A stretch of 14,039 nucleotides of DNA from Thermoplasmatota archaeon (GTDB taxonomy: Archaea; Thermoplasmatota; Thermoplasmata; GCA-020350865; JAUVCJ01). The notes under the pieces are model-generated. The model did not search any database, was not told the origin of the DNA, and was given only the letters and a program-made list of their open reading frames with translations. Of the stretch, positions 1 through 6,318 are shown one piece after another. Made by a program: the position numbers and the translations under genes. The stretch covers positions 1 through 14,039 of the forward strand of contig JAUVCJ010000039.1 in NCBI GenBank assembly GCA_030595765.1, in the 5' to 3' direction. Within the stretch, counting starts at the first letter, position 1, and each line of letters opens with the position of its first letter.

Positions 1-1
1 A

Positions 2-133
2 TATCTAAAGGCATTCGAGTTCAGGTTCAACAATCGCGGAAGGTTGGGATCTGCAATGAATGATGCGATAAAGCGGCTTATTTCATGTGTTCCAGTCACT
101 TATCCAGAGTTGACTGCTGAGATTCCCGGATAG
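2..133 (+). CDS. IS1595-type (ISXO2-like) transposase, C-terminal end, partial
   Basis: An open frame enters from the left edge and stops at TAG 131-133, giving 43 visible residues. It contains LKAFEFRFNNR near its start. This is the pattern (Y-L-x-E-F-x-F-R-[FY]-N-x-R) at the end of the DDE domain of IS1595/ISXO2-like transposases, where the last helix follows the catalytic acid. A typical low-conservation tail of about 30 residues follows. The catalytic triad and the start lie outside the window, so whether the transposase is intact cannot be judged. No clear terminal inverted repeat was found after it, although the A/T-rich repeats at 138-228 may belong to the element's right end. The family call is from memory of the motif; the alternative is another DDE transposase family. 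Confidence 0.6.
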   Translation, partial: YLKAFEFRFNNRGRLGSAMNDAIKRLISCVPVTYPELTAEIPG

Positions 134-137
134 GCGT

Positions 138-228
138 TTCATATAAATTGAATGAATAAAACCTGAATAAAACAATTTATTCTTTGCAATGCATTCTTTG
201 TATTCATATAAATTGAATAAAACAATTC
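138..228. repeat. A/T-rich direct repeats after the transposase
   Basis: The 16-mer TTCATATAAATTGAAT occurs at 138-153 and again, identically, at 203-218. TGAATAAAACAATT occurs at 164-177 and 214-227. The second copy contains AATTG and CAATT arms around a 7-base loop (211-227). The block lies between the transposase stop and the end of the convergent TPR gene. It may be a decayed insertion-sequence end or a bidirectional terminator region. No gene is supported between 134 and 310. Confidence 0.6.
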
Positions 229-288
229 ACCGTGTTTTTCGTGTTCATAGAAACTGGTTCAGAGCAATTCAATGCAATCTTCGTGTTC

Positions 289-300
289 AAAAAGGAAAAA
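289..300 (-). terminator. T-tract behind the TPR gene
   Basis: On the minus strand, 11-22 bases beyond the stop of the TPR gene, the sequence reads TTTTTCCTTTTT. Archaeal transcription commonly ends on such non-template T tracts without needing a strong hairpin. Only position and composition support the call. Confidence 0.35.
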
Positions 301-310
301 TCATAGTAAT

Positions 311-1573
311 TCAGAGTTTCTTCAGGGCTTTCTTGACCATCTCGACCTCTAGGTCAGAGCCTATGGATTGAAATTGCTTTAAGGCCTTGTTCAGGCTCGT
401 TCTGGCAGGAGCCGGGGTGCCTTTTTCCCTGAACATCTGCCCCATCTCGAAATGATTGAGACCAAGGTCATATGGGCTCTCCAGTTCCACGCTCATAATG
501 ATGGCGTTCTCAAAGTGCTTCTGTGCCAGCTTCCATTCCTGCCTAAGAGAATGATAGACACCCATGTTCTTCTCGACTGCAACGAGCCCCCGCCTGTCAT
601 CTACTCTCTGCAGTATCTTTTTGCTCTCATCCAGGCAAGCCTTTGCCCTTGGAAAGTCCCTGAGCTTGGCATAGGTCTCTCCCATGTTGAAGAGCGCCCA
701 AGCAACCATGCCCTGGTTGTTCACCTTGTTAGCTGTACTCTTGGATTTTTTGAAGTATTCGAGTGCTTTTTTATAATTCTGTTCCAACAGATGCACGTCG
801 CCAATGTTGTTGTAGAGCCTGGCCAGGCCTGATAGGTCCCCGGCGTTGGCCAGCACCGATTGTCCCATGTCATAGTAGGAGAGGCAGTTCTTCATGTTGC
901 CCATGCTGGAATGAACATTCCCGATGTCTATCAGGCAGGTCCCGTAGATACCCTCCGGGTCAACCTCTTTGGCCAGTGCGAGGCAGCCTTCCAGCGTACC
1001 CAGAGCCTCCTGGTGGCTACCCCTGCGCCAGTGAATGTAGCCAAATCCACGAAGTGCCAGTGCCCTGCCCTTCCGGAAATCCATTCCCTCTGATATCTTC
1101 AATGCATCTGTCAGCTTCTCGGTAGCTTTGGCATACTGCCCCATTTGAAGGAACACGTCGGCGATCTTACACAGGGAGAGGGCCTGCCCCTCTCCATTAT
1201 TCTCAGCAACAGCCATGTCCATGGCCTTGCCATAGGTGCTAATTGCATCTCCCCAGACACCGGTAATGAATGAGGTATCTCCCAAGTCGAACAGGGCCTC
1301 CAGCCTTCCACTGATACCGCTCTGGCCATCAAGGATGCTTTGCATGCTATGAAGCTTAAGGATCTCATTATAGATGGCTTGAGCCTTTGCCTGGCTAGAG
1401 ATCCCGACCATGACCTGAGACAGCGCCTTTGAAAGCTTTGGAAGATCCTTTACCAGGATGTTCTCAGGGTCTATCATGAGATCCCTGCATTGCTTCTGGA
1501 CAATGTATGGGCCCATGTCACGCATCTCTCGCTGCATAATGCCTTTCACGGTCTGGGTAAGATTCTCTGTCAC
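311..1573 (-). CDS. TPR-repeat protein (about eight 40-residue repeats)
   Basis: A 420-residue, probably cytoplasmic protein with no signal peptide or membrane segment. Residues 1 to about 85 form a helical N-terminal region ending in an amphipathic AKAQAIYNEILKL stretch. From about residue 90 to the end runs a regular series of roughly eight TPR units with a 40-residue period, each shaped like [AG]xALxxxGxxxxxxGxYxxAxxxxxxAL with a charged linker (for example AWALFNMGETYAKLRDFPRA). The 40-residue spacing is that of the LGN/kinesin-light-chain type of TPR, which binds peptides or partner proteins; no partner is evident here. The start is GTG at 1573, chosen because GGAGAG (minus strand, 1581-1586) lies 7 bases before it. 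It lies 192 bases downstream of nadE on the same strand; co-transcription is possible but not shown. The specific function is unknown. Confidence 0.85.
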   Translation of the reverse strand: MTENLTQTVKGIMQREMRDMGPYIVQKQCRDLMIDPENILVKDLPKLSKALSQVMVGISSQAKAQAIYNEILKLHSMQSILDGQSGISGRLEALFDLGDTSFITGVWGDAISTYGKAMDMAVAENNGEGQALSLCKIADVFLQMGQYAKATEKLTDALKISEGMDFRKGRALALRGFGYIHWRRGSHQEALGTLEGCLALAKEVDPEGIYGTCLIDIGNVHSSMGNMKNCLSYYDMGQSVLANAGDLSGLARLYNNIGDVHLLEQNYKKALEYFKKSKSTANKVNNQGMVAWALFNMGETYAKLRDFPRAKACLDESKKILQRVDDRRGLVAVEKNMGVYHSLRQEWKLAQKHFENAIIMSVELESPYDLGLNHFEMGQMFREKGTPAPARTSLNKALKQFQSIGSDLEVEMVKKALKKL

Positions 1574-1765
1574 AATAGCACTCTCCAGTTCCTAAATTGT
1601 TATTATGAAGTATCCAACAACTATAATGGTATGATTTTCATATAATCCTTTCCCTTATCATTTCGTTTTCCCCCCCTATTGTAGACCCGGATGGCTCTGA
1701 GGCTCACTTTAGCTATTTGTTTCGCCTAGGTTTTTGAGAATTTTTGATACATCCCAATCCTTGCA

Positions 1766-2575
1766 TCAATTCCAGCCATCTCGCCAGTCAATGCCGATGG
1801 TCCTGACACCAAGCTTTGGTATCTGGGGTGTCTCTCTCTTGTGAATGTTTCGTATCATTCTCTGCTGGACCTCCTCGACCATCTTCAGGTCCAAGCTCAG
1901 TTTGCCAGCTATGGAGTCAGTTGAAAGGTTCAGCTCGAACCCGTGGAGTATTCTGTCAAGCTGGGCATAGGTCATCCCGAGGTCAGCTTCATCGGTCTGG
2001 CCCTTCTGAAGGTCTGCACTGGGGGCTTTTTCAATGAAATGATCTGGTATTCCAATTCGACCTGCAAGCTCAAAGACCTGGGTCTTGTATATGTCTCCTA
2101 TGGGGAGAAAATCGCTGGCCCCATCACCGAACTTGGTAAAATATCCGGTTAGTAGCTCGCTCTTGTTACCAGTGCCAACAACCAATGCGTTATTCTTGCT
2201 GGCTATGGTGTAAAGCACAAGCATCCTTGTCCGTGCCTTAAGGTTCCCAAGGTCAGAGAGGTCAGAGACATTCAAACTTGTCTCGAGCAGCCCCATCATT
2301 GGAGCAATGTCCTTGACCTCAATGTCCAGGTCTAGCTCCTTACCCAACCTAAGGGCGTCTGCTTCTGCAATCGAGCCCTTGCCATAAGGTAGAGCAAGGC
2401 AGATGATGTTGCGATTTCCAAGGACATCAGAGCAGAGCTTGGCAACCACGGCGCTGTCCAGCCCGCCGCTGATACCTATTACCACTTTGTCCTTGCCTGC
2501 TGATCGCATGAAATGGCCTATGAATCGCGATACAATTATTTCAGCATCTGGACGTAGTTTTGGAATCAACATCAT
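1766..2575 (-). CDS. nadE: NAD synthetase, ammonia-type (NadE)
   Basis: Catalyses the last step of NAD synthesis: ATP-dependent amidation of nicotinic acid adenine dinucleotide through an adenylated intermediate. The 269-residue length and the absence of an N-terminal nitrilase/glutaminase domain mark the ammonia-using form. The PP-loop SGGLDS is at residues 36-41. The family block GNKSELLTGYFTKFGDGA is at 136-153, and KAPSADLQKGQTDEADLG, which closes over the active site, is at 183-200. All expected signature residues are present. Two ATGs stand in tandem at 2575 and 2572. GGGA abuts the first, so initiation at the second with a 3-base gap, or leaderless initiation, is equally plausible; the difference is one residue. 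The gene is divergent from the unknown gene at 2718. Confidence 0.95.
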   Translation of the reverse strand: MMLIPKLRPDAEIIVSRFIGHFMRSAGKDKVVIGISGGLDSAVVAKLCSDVLGNRNIICLALPYGKGSIAEADALRLGKELDLDIEVKDIAPMMGLLETSLNVSDLSDLGNLKARTRMLVLYTIASKNNALVVGTGNKSELLTGYFTKFGDGASDFLPIGDIYKTQVFELAGRIGIPDHFIEKAPSADLQKGQTDEADLGMTYAQLDRILHGFELNLSTDSIAGKLSLDLKMVEEVQQRMIRNIHKRETPQIPKLGVRTIGIDWRDGWN

Positions 2576-2678
2576 TCCCTGAAAAGTGGATACAAACTAT
2601 TAGAGAGTGTCGAATAAGCAGCCTCGAATGAACAACTTCTAGCAAGTATTGCTAACTACCACCATTGAAAGAAGTCAA

Positions 2679-2697
2679 TTAAAAAGTATTATCTATA
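2679..2697 (+). promoter_or_regulatory. Probable TATA/BRE promoter for the 2718 gene
   Basis: An A-rich BRE-like run (TTAAAAAG, 2679-2686) is followed by TATTATCTATA (2687-2697). The centre is about 27 bases before the ATG at 2718, the distance expected for a leaderless archaeal transcript. This favours the ATG at 2718 over the TTG at 2649, which would lie upstream of the promoter. Confidence 0.4.
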
Positions 2698-2717
2698 GGC
2701 GCATCCATTCAAACTCA

Positions 2718-4307
2718 ATGGCCAAGGGTAAACGAATGAAGGTGCGTACTGGTGCCCGTACCGCCTCCAAGGTTCAGCAGAAGGACTTAATCTCGAATGC
2801 CAAAAAGCTGAGAAAAGACCCATCCTTGCTCATGCCAAAGTGCGTTGGAGAGTGTAGAAAATGCCCATTCAAAAAGCTGCTTAACCAGCTGGAGAGGGTG
2901 GCCAGCTTTGCTGATGAAGAGAAGCGCTTGATAAAGTTCTCTAAGTCCGGGGATCAGCTTGTAAGAGCCTATGCTGCAGCATTGCTTCTGGCACATGAAG
3001 GGAAGATACCCTACCTAGCCGTTGCCAGATTCCCTTTTGGCGAGGTGGCTTATGCAATACGCGGCAAGGTCAGAAAAGAAAAGCTCATAGGAGTTCAGCA
3101 TTTCAATGAACCCCTATGGAGAATGCTAGCCTTCATGGATTTTGTCAAGACCAGCAAGATCAATCTGTTCTCGACCAAGGCCAGGCTTTACTGCACTGGC
3201 AGTTCCTCAAAGCCTCCCAAGGAATATCTGGAGGAGGTATGGTCCATAATCAAGTACCCTCTCAAGCGTGAGGAGGATATATGGCACTCTGAAAGCCTGG
3301 ATCCATTCGAGGTACGTGACAGTTTGTCCAGCGGCGACTCGTATCTGCGGATCAAGTGGGTTGGCGCAGGAGTGATCATAGGGATTTCTCAGAAGGCGCT
3401 CAAAGACAACGCCAATATTTTTGGTGTACTTACCCAGCAGATAGCAGGCCCGGAACTAAATTCTGAGTTTGATGTGTCTGTCATCTTCAAGATGGACTGT
3501 GATTCTGAGTGTGCTGATTGCCCTTCTAAGACCCAGATAGAGCTTGATTTCAAGAAAAAGAAGGCCTATTTCACAGGTGCCCTATCGGATCTGGCACTGT
3601 TTACCCTTCATGCAAACATCCAAAATGAGACGATCATGGAGGCTCAAAAGCCTGTTTATATATTGGAGAGCCATTGCTTTGGCAATGACCTGGACTCCTT
3701 CATTGATTCGATGAAACCCACAAGAGAGGAGAAAGTGGCTCTAAAAGCAGTGCTGTCTGGGGTTGGCGGCTCGGTATTGGCGAAAAAAACCACTCCCTCA
3801 AAGCTTTTGGCTGGTTATTGGCCTGAATGGGGAAGTAGCGCCATAAACGCTGTTGTAGGAGACTCTGAGCTGGCAGAGCAGATATTCAAGGAGTATGATA
3901 TTACAAATATCGCCCCTAGCCAGATACTCATAGAGGCTGACATGCGCCTGAAAAAGCAAGCCCTATCATCGGTATTACCAAGCTACAATTTTCTCCCGCC
4001 TTTAGCCAAGTACGCAGACGAGGTTGCCAGGGTCTTTAAGATCGCTGGCAAGGATGAGGCCGTCAGGGTGGTTGACAGGCACGGGGCAAAGGACACAAAG
4101 ATCAAGTCAGTGGCACATGCGTTCCTGCAGTCAATGGGTGCAGATGCTGGCAAGGCCTGGCAATTCTCTGATACAGAGATTGACTACGCTCATTTCCTAA
4201 AGGAATTTACTGACCTGCTTCTGGAAGCCGAGCCTTCTGAGTACCACGAGGCTCTGGAGAGATTGCTCAGCGCCACTGGCTCCACAGAAAAAATCGAGAA
4301 GGCCTAA
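2718..4307 (+). CDS. Unrecognised protein with two CX3CX2CP cysteine motifs
   Basis: A 529-residue soluble protein; I do not recognise the family. After a basic N-terminus (MAKGKRMKVRTGARTASK) comes CVGECRKCP with Cys at 42, 46 and 49. A second, similar CDSECADCP has Cys at 261, 265 and 268. Two further cysteines occur at 159 and 320. Six cysteines in two matching triads suggest two metal or Fe-S sites, or one shared site formed by two homologous halves; this is inference. The spacing equals the radical-SAM CX3CX2C motif, but two central copies, each followed by Pro, and no Gly-rich SAM region argue against that. The C-terminal third is helical and acidic. The start is the ATG at 2718, where the basic N-terminus begins; the in-frame TTG at 2649 lies upstream of the likely promoter. 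No operon partner is visible: nadE is divergent and EF-1A has its own promoter. Confidence 0.8.
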   Translation: MAKGKRMKVRTGARTASKVQQKDLISNAKKLRKDPSLLMPKCVGECRKCPFKKLLNQLERVASFADEEKRLIKFSKSGDQLVRAYAAALLLAHEGKIPYLAVARFPFGEVAYAIRGKVRKEKLIGVQHFNEPLWRMLAFMDFVKTSKINLFSTKARLYCTGSSSKPPKEYLEEVWSIIKYPLKREEDIWHSESLDPFEVRDSLSSGDSYLRIKWVGAGVIIGISQKALKDNANIFGVLTQQIAGPELNSEFDVSVIFKMDCDSECADCPSKTQIELDFKKKKAYFTGALSDLALFTLHANIQNETIMEAQKPVYILESHCFGNDLDSFIDSMKPTREEKVALKAVLSGVGGSVLAKKTTPSKLLAGYWPEWGSSAINAVVGDSELAEQIFKEYDITNIAPSQILIEADMRLKKQALSSVLPSYNFLPPLAKYADEVARVFKIAGKDEAVRVVDRHGAKDTKIKSVAHAFLQSMGADAGKAWQFSDTEIDYAHFLKEFTDLLLEAEPSEYHEALERLLSATGSTEKIEKA

Positions 4308-4323
4308 GATCCATATCAAAGCG

Positions 4324-4378
4324 CCTGTGGATTCAACCTGTGAATTCAAGATTCAAGCCTGTGGATTCAAGATTTAAG
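4324..4378. repeat. Three short tandem direct repeats in the spacer before EF-1A
   Basis: CCTGTGGATTCAA (4324-4336) is followed at once by CCTGTGAATTCAAGATTCAAG (4337-4357) and CCTGTGGATTCAAGATTTAAG (4358-4378). The last two units are 21 bases long and differ at two positions; the first is a 13-base partial unit. They begin 17 bases after the stop of the preceding gene and do not encode anything. They could have arisen by replication slippage, or may act in 3'-end formation; nothing distinguishes these. A small CTATAT/ATATAG inverted repeat follows at 4400-4414. Confidence 0.75.
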
Positions 4379-4475
4379 TTATATCTTCGTACCTATAACC
4401 TATATTGCATATAGTGCACGATTCTCTAACGTACAATTTTCTAGAGCATATATCTCAACTTGTGTATAAAACCCC

Positions 4476-4483
4476 TTTTTTTT
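4476..4483 (+). terminator. T8 tract, possible terminator of the 2718 gene
   Basis: A run of eight T preceded by CCCC lies in the spacer between the cysteine-motif gene and the EF-1A promoter. It fits an archaeal T-tract terminator separating the two transcripts. It is about 170 bases from the stop, so the assignment is tentative. Confidence 0.35.
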
Positions 4484-4513
4484 GCGTTTGAATGCAATAT
4501 ATTTGCCTTTTTA

Positions 4514-4531
4514 GGGAAAAAGCCTTAAATA
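4514..4531 (+). promoter_or_regulatory. Promoter of the EF-1A/uS10 unit
   Basis: A purine-rich BRE-like GGGAAAAAGCC (4514-4524) runs directly into the TATA box TTAAATA (4525-4531). Transcription should begin near 4551-4554, 24-26 bases downstream of the box centre. The leader would then be about 22-25 nt and carry GGAGG. The GTG at 4549 would fall at or before the transcript start, which rules it out as the main start codon. Confidence 0.7.
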
Positions 4532-4562
4532 AGGGAAGTTGTTAAGGGGTGGAAAATCAGCC

Positions 4563-4567
4563 GGAGG
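4563..4567 (+). promoter_or_regulatory. Shine-Dalgarno GGAGG of EF-1A
   Basis: GGAGG ends 8 bases before the ATG at 4576. It sets the start codon nine codons downstream of the longest open frame. Confidence 0.85.
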
Positions 4568-4575
4568 CAAAGAGT

Positions 4576-5862
4576 ATGGCTAGTGCTAAACCACACATGA
4601 ATCTAGTGTTCATCGGGCACGTAGACCACGGTAAATCCACACTTGTGGGTCGTGTACTGTTGGATACGGGTCACATTGAACCACACGTAATCGAGAAGTT
4701 CAAGAAAGAAGCCGAATCCAAGGGTAAGGGCTCATTCGAGTTCGCATGGGTCATGGATAACCTAAAGGAGGAGCGCGAGAGGGGAGTGACAATAGATGTG
4801 GCTCATAAGAAATTCACATCTAAGAAGTATGATTTTACTATCATTGATGCTCCTGGTCACAGGGATTTCGTCAAGAACATGATAACCGGAACCAGCCAGG
4901 CAGATGCCGCAGTTCTGGTGGTCGCAGCTCCTGATGGCGTTATGGCACAGACAAAGGAACACGCTTTCCTGTCCAAGGTGCTTGGTGTCGACCAGATAAT
5001 CGTGGCTGTCAACAAGATGGACTCAGTAGAATATAAAGAAGCTCGCTTTAAGGAAGTTGCAGATGAGGCCACAAAGCTCCTGAGAAATGCTGGATATCGC
5101 CCAGATGCGATCACTGTCATTCCGGTCAGCGCTTTTGTAGGCGATAATGTCAATGGTGCAGTTGAGAACATGCCCTGGTATAAGGGATCAACACTGGTCG
5201 CTTCACTAGATGACCTCACACTGCCTGAGAAAGCAACCGACCTTAACCTGCGTATGCCGCTTCAGGATGTCTACACCATCACAGGTGTTGGAACCGTTCC
5301 TGTAGGTCGTATCGAGAGCGGAGTTCTCAAAATTGACCAGAAGGTCATAGTCAGGCCCTCATCCATACCTGGTGGGGCTATTGGCGAGGTCAAGAACATC
5401 GAGATGCATCACGAGGCCATGACCCAGGCAGTACCCGGCGACAATGTAGGGTGCAATGTCCGTGGAATTGGAAAGAAGGACATCAGGCGCGGAGACGTTA
5501 TGGGACCTGCTGACGACCCACCGGTCGTAGCCAAGAGGTTCAAGGCTCAGATAATGGTTCTTAACCACCCCAGTGTCATCGCAGCTGGATACACCCCGGT
5601 GTTCCATTGCCACACTGCCCAGGTTGCTTGCAGGTTCGACAAGCTTGTTGCCAAGCTGAACCCGCGCACAGGCGCTGTTGAGCAGGAGAACCCGGACTAC
5701 CTCAAGACTGGAGATGCAGGCATTGTTGAGATCGTGCCGGTAAGGCCGATGGTCATTGAGGAGCAGGCCAAGTATAAGCCTCTCTCTCGGTTCGCCATCC
5801 GTGACATGGGTGTCACAGTGGCTGCTGGTATGTGCATAAAAGTTCTCGAGGAGCAGAAGTAG
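4576..5862 (+). CDS. tuf: Translation elongation factor EF-1A (aEF1A)
   Basis: GTPase that delivers aminoacyl-tRNA to the ribosomal A site; cytoplasmic. The protein is 428 residues, normal for archaea, with all guanine-nucleotide motifs: G1 GHVDHGKST at 14-22, switch I around ERERGVTID (66-74), G3 DAPGH at 91-95, G4 NKMD at 146-149, and the G5 region VSAF. Domains 2 and 3 follow, with IPGGAIGEVKNIEMHHE in domain 2. The start at 4576 (MASAKPHMNLVFIGHVDHG) is chosen because archaeal orthologues begin this way, GGAGG stands 8 bases before it, and the promoter predicts a transcript starting near 4552. It is the first gene of a unit with uS10, 43 bases downstream, a widespread archaeal pairing. 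No damage or unusual residues were seen. Confidence 0.98.
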   Translation: MASAKPHMNLVFIGHVDHGKSTLVGRVLLDTGHIEPHVIEKFKKEAESKGKGSFEFAWVMDNLKEERERGVTIDVAHKKFTSKKYDFTIIDAPGHRDFVKNMITGTSQADAAVLVVAAPDGVMAQTKEHAFLSKVLGVDQIIVAVNKMDSVEYKEARFKEVADEATKLLRNAGYRPDAITVIPVSAFVGDNVNGAVENMPWYKGSTLVASLDDLTLPEKATDLNLRMPLQDVYTITGVGTVPVGRIESGVLKIDQKVIVRPSSIPGGAIGEVKNIEMHHEAMTQAVPGDNVGCNVRGIGKKDIRRGDVMGPADDPPVVAKRFKAQIMVLNHPSVIAAGYTPVFHCHTAQVACRFDKLVAKLNPRTGAVEQENPDYLKTGDAGIVEIVPVRPMVIEEQAKYKPLSRFAIRDMGVTVAAGMCIKVLEEQK

Positions 5863-5878
5863 GGCTCTTTAGAGCCCT
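5861..5878 (+). other. Perfect 8-bp inverted repeat between EF-1A and uS10
   Basis: AGGGCTCT, TT, AGAGCCCT begins on the second base of the EF-1A stop codon and is followed by TTCCCC. As RNA it forms a GC-rich 7-bp stem with a 4-base loop. The T stretch after it is short, so full termination is unlikely. It could act as a partial terminator or processing signal that adjusts EF-1A against uS10 levels; this is inference. Confidence 0.65.
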
Positions 5879-5892
5879 TTCCCCATTTATCA

Positions 5893-5898
5893 GGGAGG
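5893..5898 (+). promoter_or_regulatory. Shine-Dalgarno GGGAGG of uS10
   Basis: The site ends one base before the ATG at 5900 but 7 bases before the ATG at 5906, so it supports the second ATG as the start. Confidence 0.8.
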
Positions 5899-5905
5899 AA
5901 TGATT

Positions 5906-6217
5906 ATGACTGCGAAAGCAAGGATCTCACTCACCGGAACCGACCCACAGAAGGTTGATGCAGTATGTTCCCAGATAAAGATGATATCCGAGCGCACTGG
6001 AGTGAACCTGAACGGTCCCATTCCCCTGCCAACCAAGCGCCTTGTTGTTCCATGCCGGAAAAGCCCGGATGGAGAGGGCACCGAGACCTGGGAGCGCTGG
6101 GAGATGAGGGTGCACAAACGCCTTATCGATCTGGATGCTGATGAGAGGGCACTTCGCCAGCTCATGCGCATTGAGGTCCCTGATGGGGTCAACATCGAGA
6201 TAGTTCTGCGCACATAG
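5906..6217 (+). CDS. rpsJ: 30S ribosomal protein uS10
   Basis: Small ribosomal subunit head protein. The 103 residues match the archaeal length. ARISLTGTDPQKVDAV is the first strand and helix, GPIPLPTKRLVVP the conserved loop that enters the ribosome, and WEMRVHKRLIDL plus the tail IEVPDGVNIEIVL complete the fold. The ATG at 5906 is used rather than the one two codons earlier because of the ribosome-site spacing and because family members begin close to the ARISL strand. It is co-transcribed with EF-1A unless the hairpin at 5861-5878 interrupts. In many archaea a tRNA gene follows this pair; none is seen here. Confidence 0.97.
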   Translation: MTAKARISLTGTDPQKVDAVCSQIKMISERTGVNLNGPIPLPTKRLVVPCRKSPDGEGTETWERWEMRVHKRLIDLDADERALRQLMRIEVPDGVNIEIVLRT

Positions 6218-6256
6218 AAGGCTAACTTCACCCTGTGCAAACGGAGAGCTAGTTGT

Positions 6257-6299
6257 TTGATGGCTGGCCATCAACCCCTTCCCAAACCTTTTTCTTTTA
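6257..6299 (+). terminator. Inverted repeat plus T-rich tract after uS10
   Basis: TTGATGGC, TG, GCCATCAA (6257-6274) is a perfect 8-bp inverted repeat, 40 bases after the uS10 stop. A CCTTTTTCTTTTA tract follows 14 bases later. Together they look like a terminator for the EF-1A/uS10 transcript. Because the same site lies 45-62 bases before the mutase start, it could instead be an operator for that gene. Confidence 0.45.
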
Positions 6300-6318
6300 C
6301 ATTTCTCATACCCATGGC

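Noticed and set aside
138..228. CRISPR-like repeat array
   Set aside because: Only two copies of each repeat, unequal spacing, no spacers and no cas genes.
2649..2717. Longer frame of the cysteine-motif protein from TTG 2649
   Set aside because: The TATA-like element at 2687-2697 lies inside it, TTG is a rare start, and the basic N-terminus begins naturally at ATG 2718.
2841..2864. CX3CX2C as a radical-SAM cluster motif
   Set aside because: The spacing fits, but the motif occurs twice, each copy is followed by Pro, and no glycine-rich SAM-binding strand or barrel pattern follows.
4400..4414. CTATAT-TGC-ATATAG palindrome as an operator
   Set aside because: It is short, A/T-only in the arms, and over 100 bases upstream of the EF-1A promoter, so chance is likely.
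4549..4575. GTG start of EF-1A
   Set aside because: It falls at or before the predicted transcript start, has no ribosome site, and family proteins start at the following ATG.
6253..6318. TTG start of the mutase
   Set aside because: The added residues are low-complexity, unlike the family, and would be encoded by the inverted repeat and T tract.
6218..6318. tRNA gene after uS10, as found in many archaea
   Set aside because: No T-loop consensus or cloverleaf could be built in the spacer.
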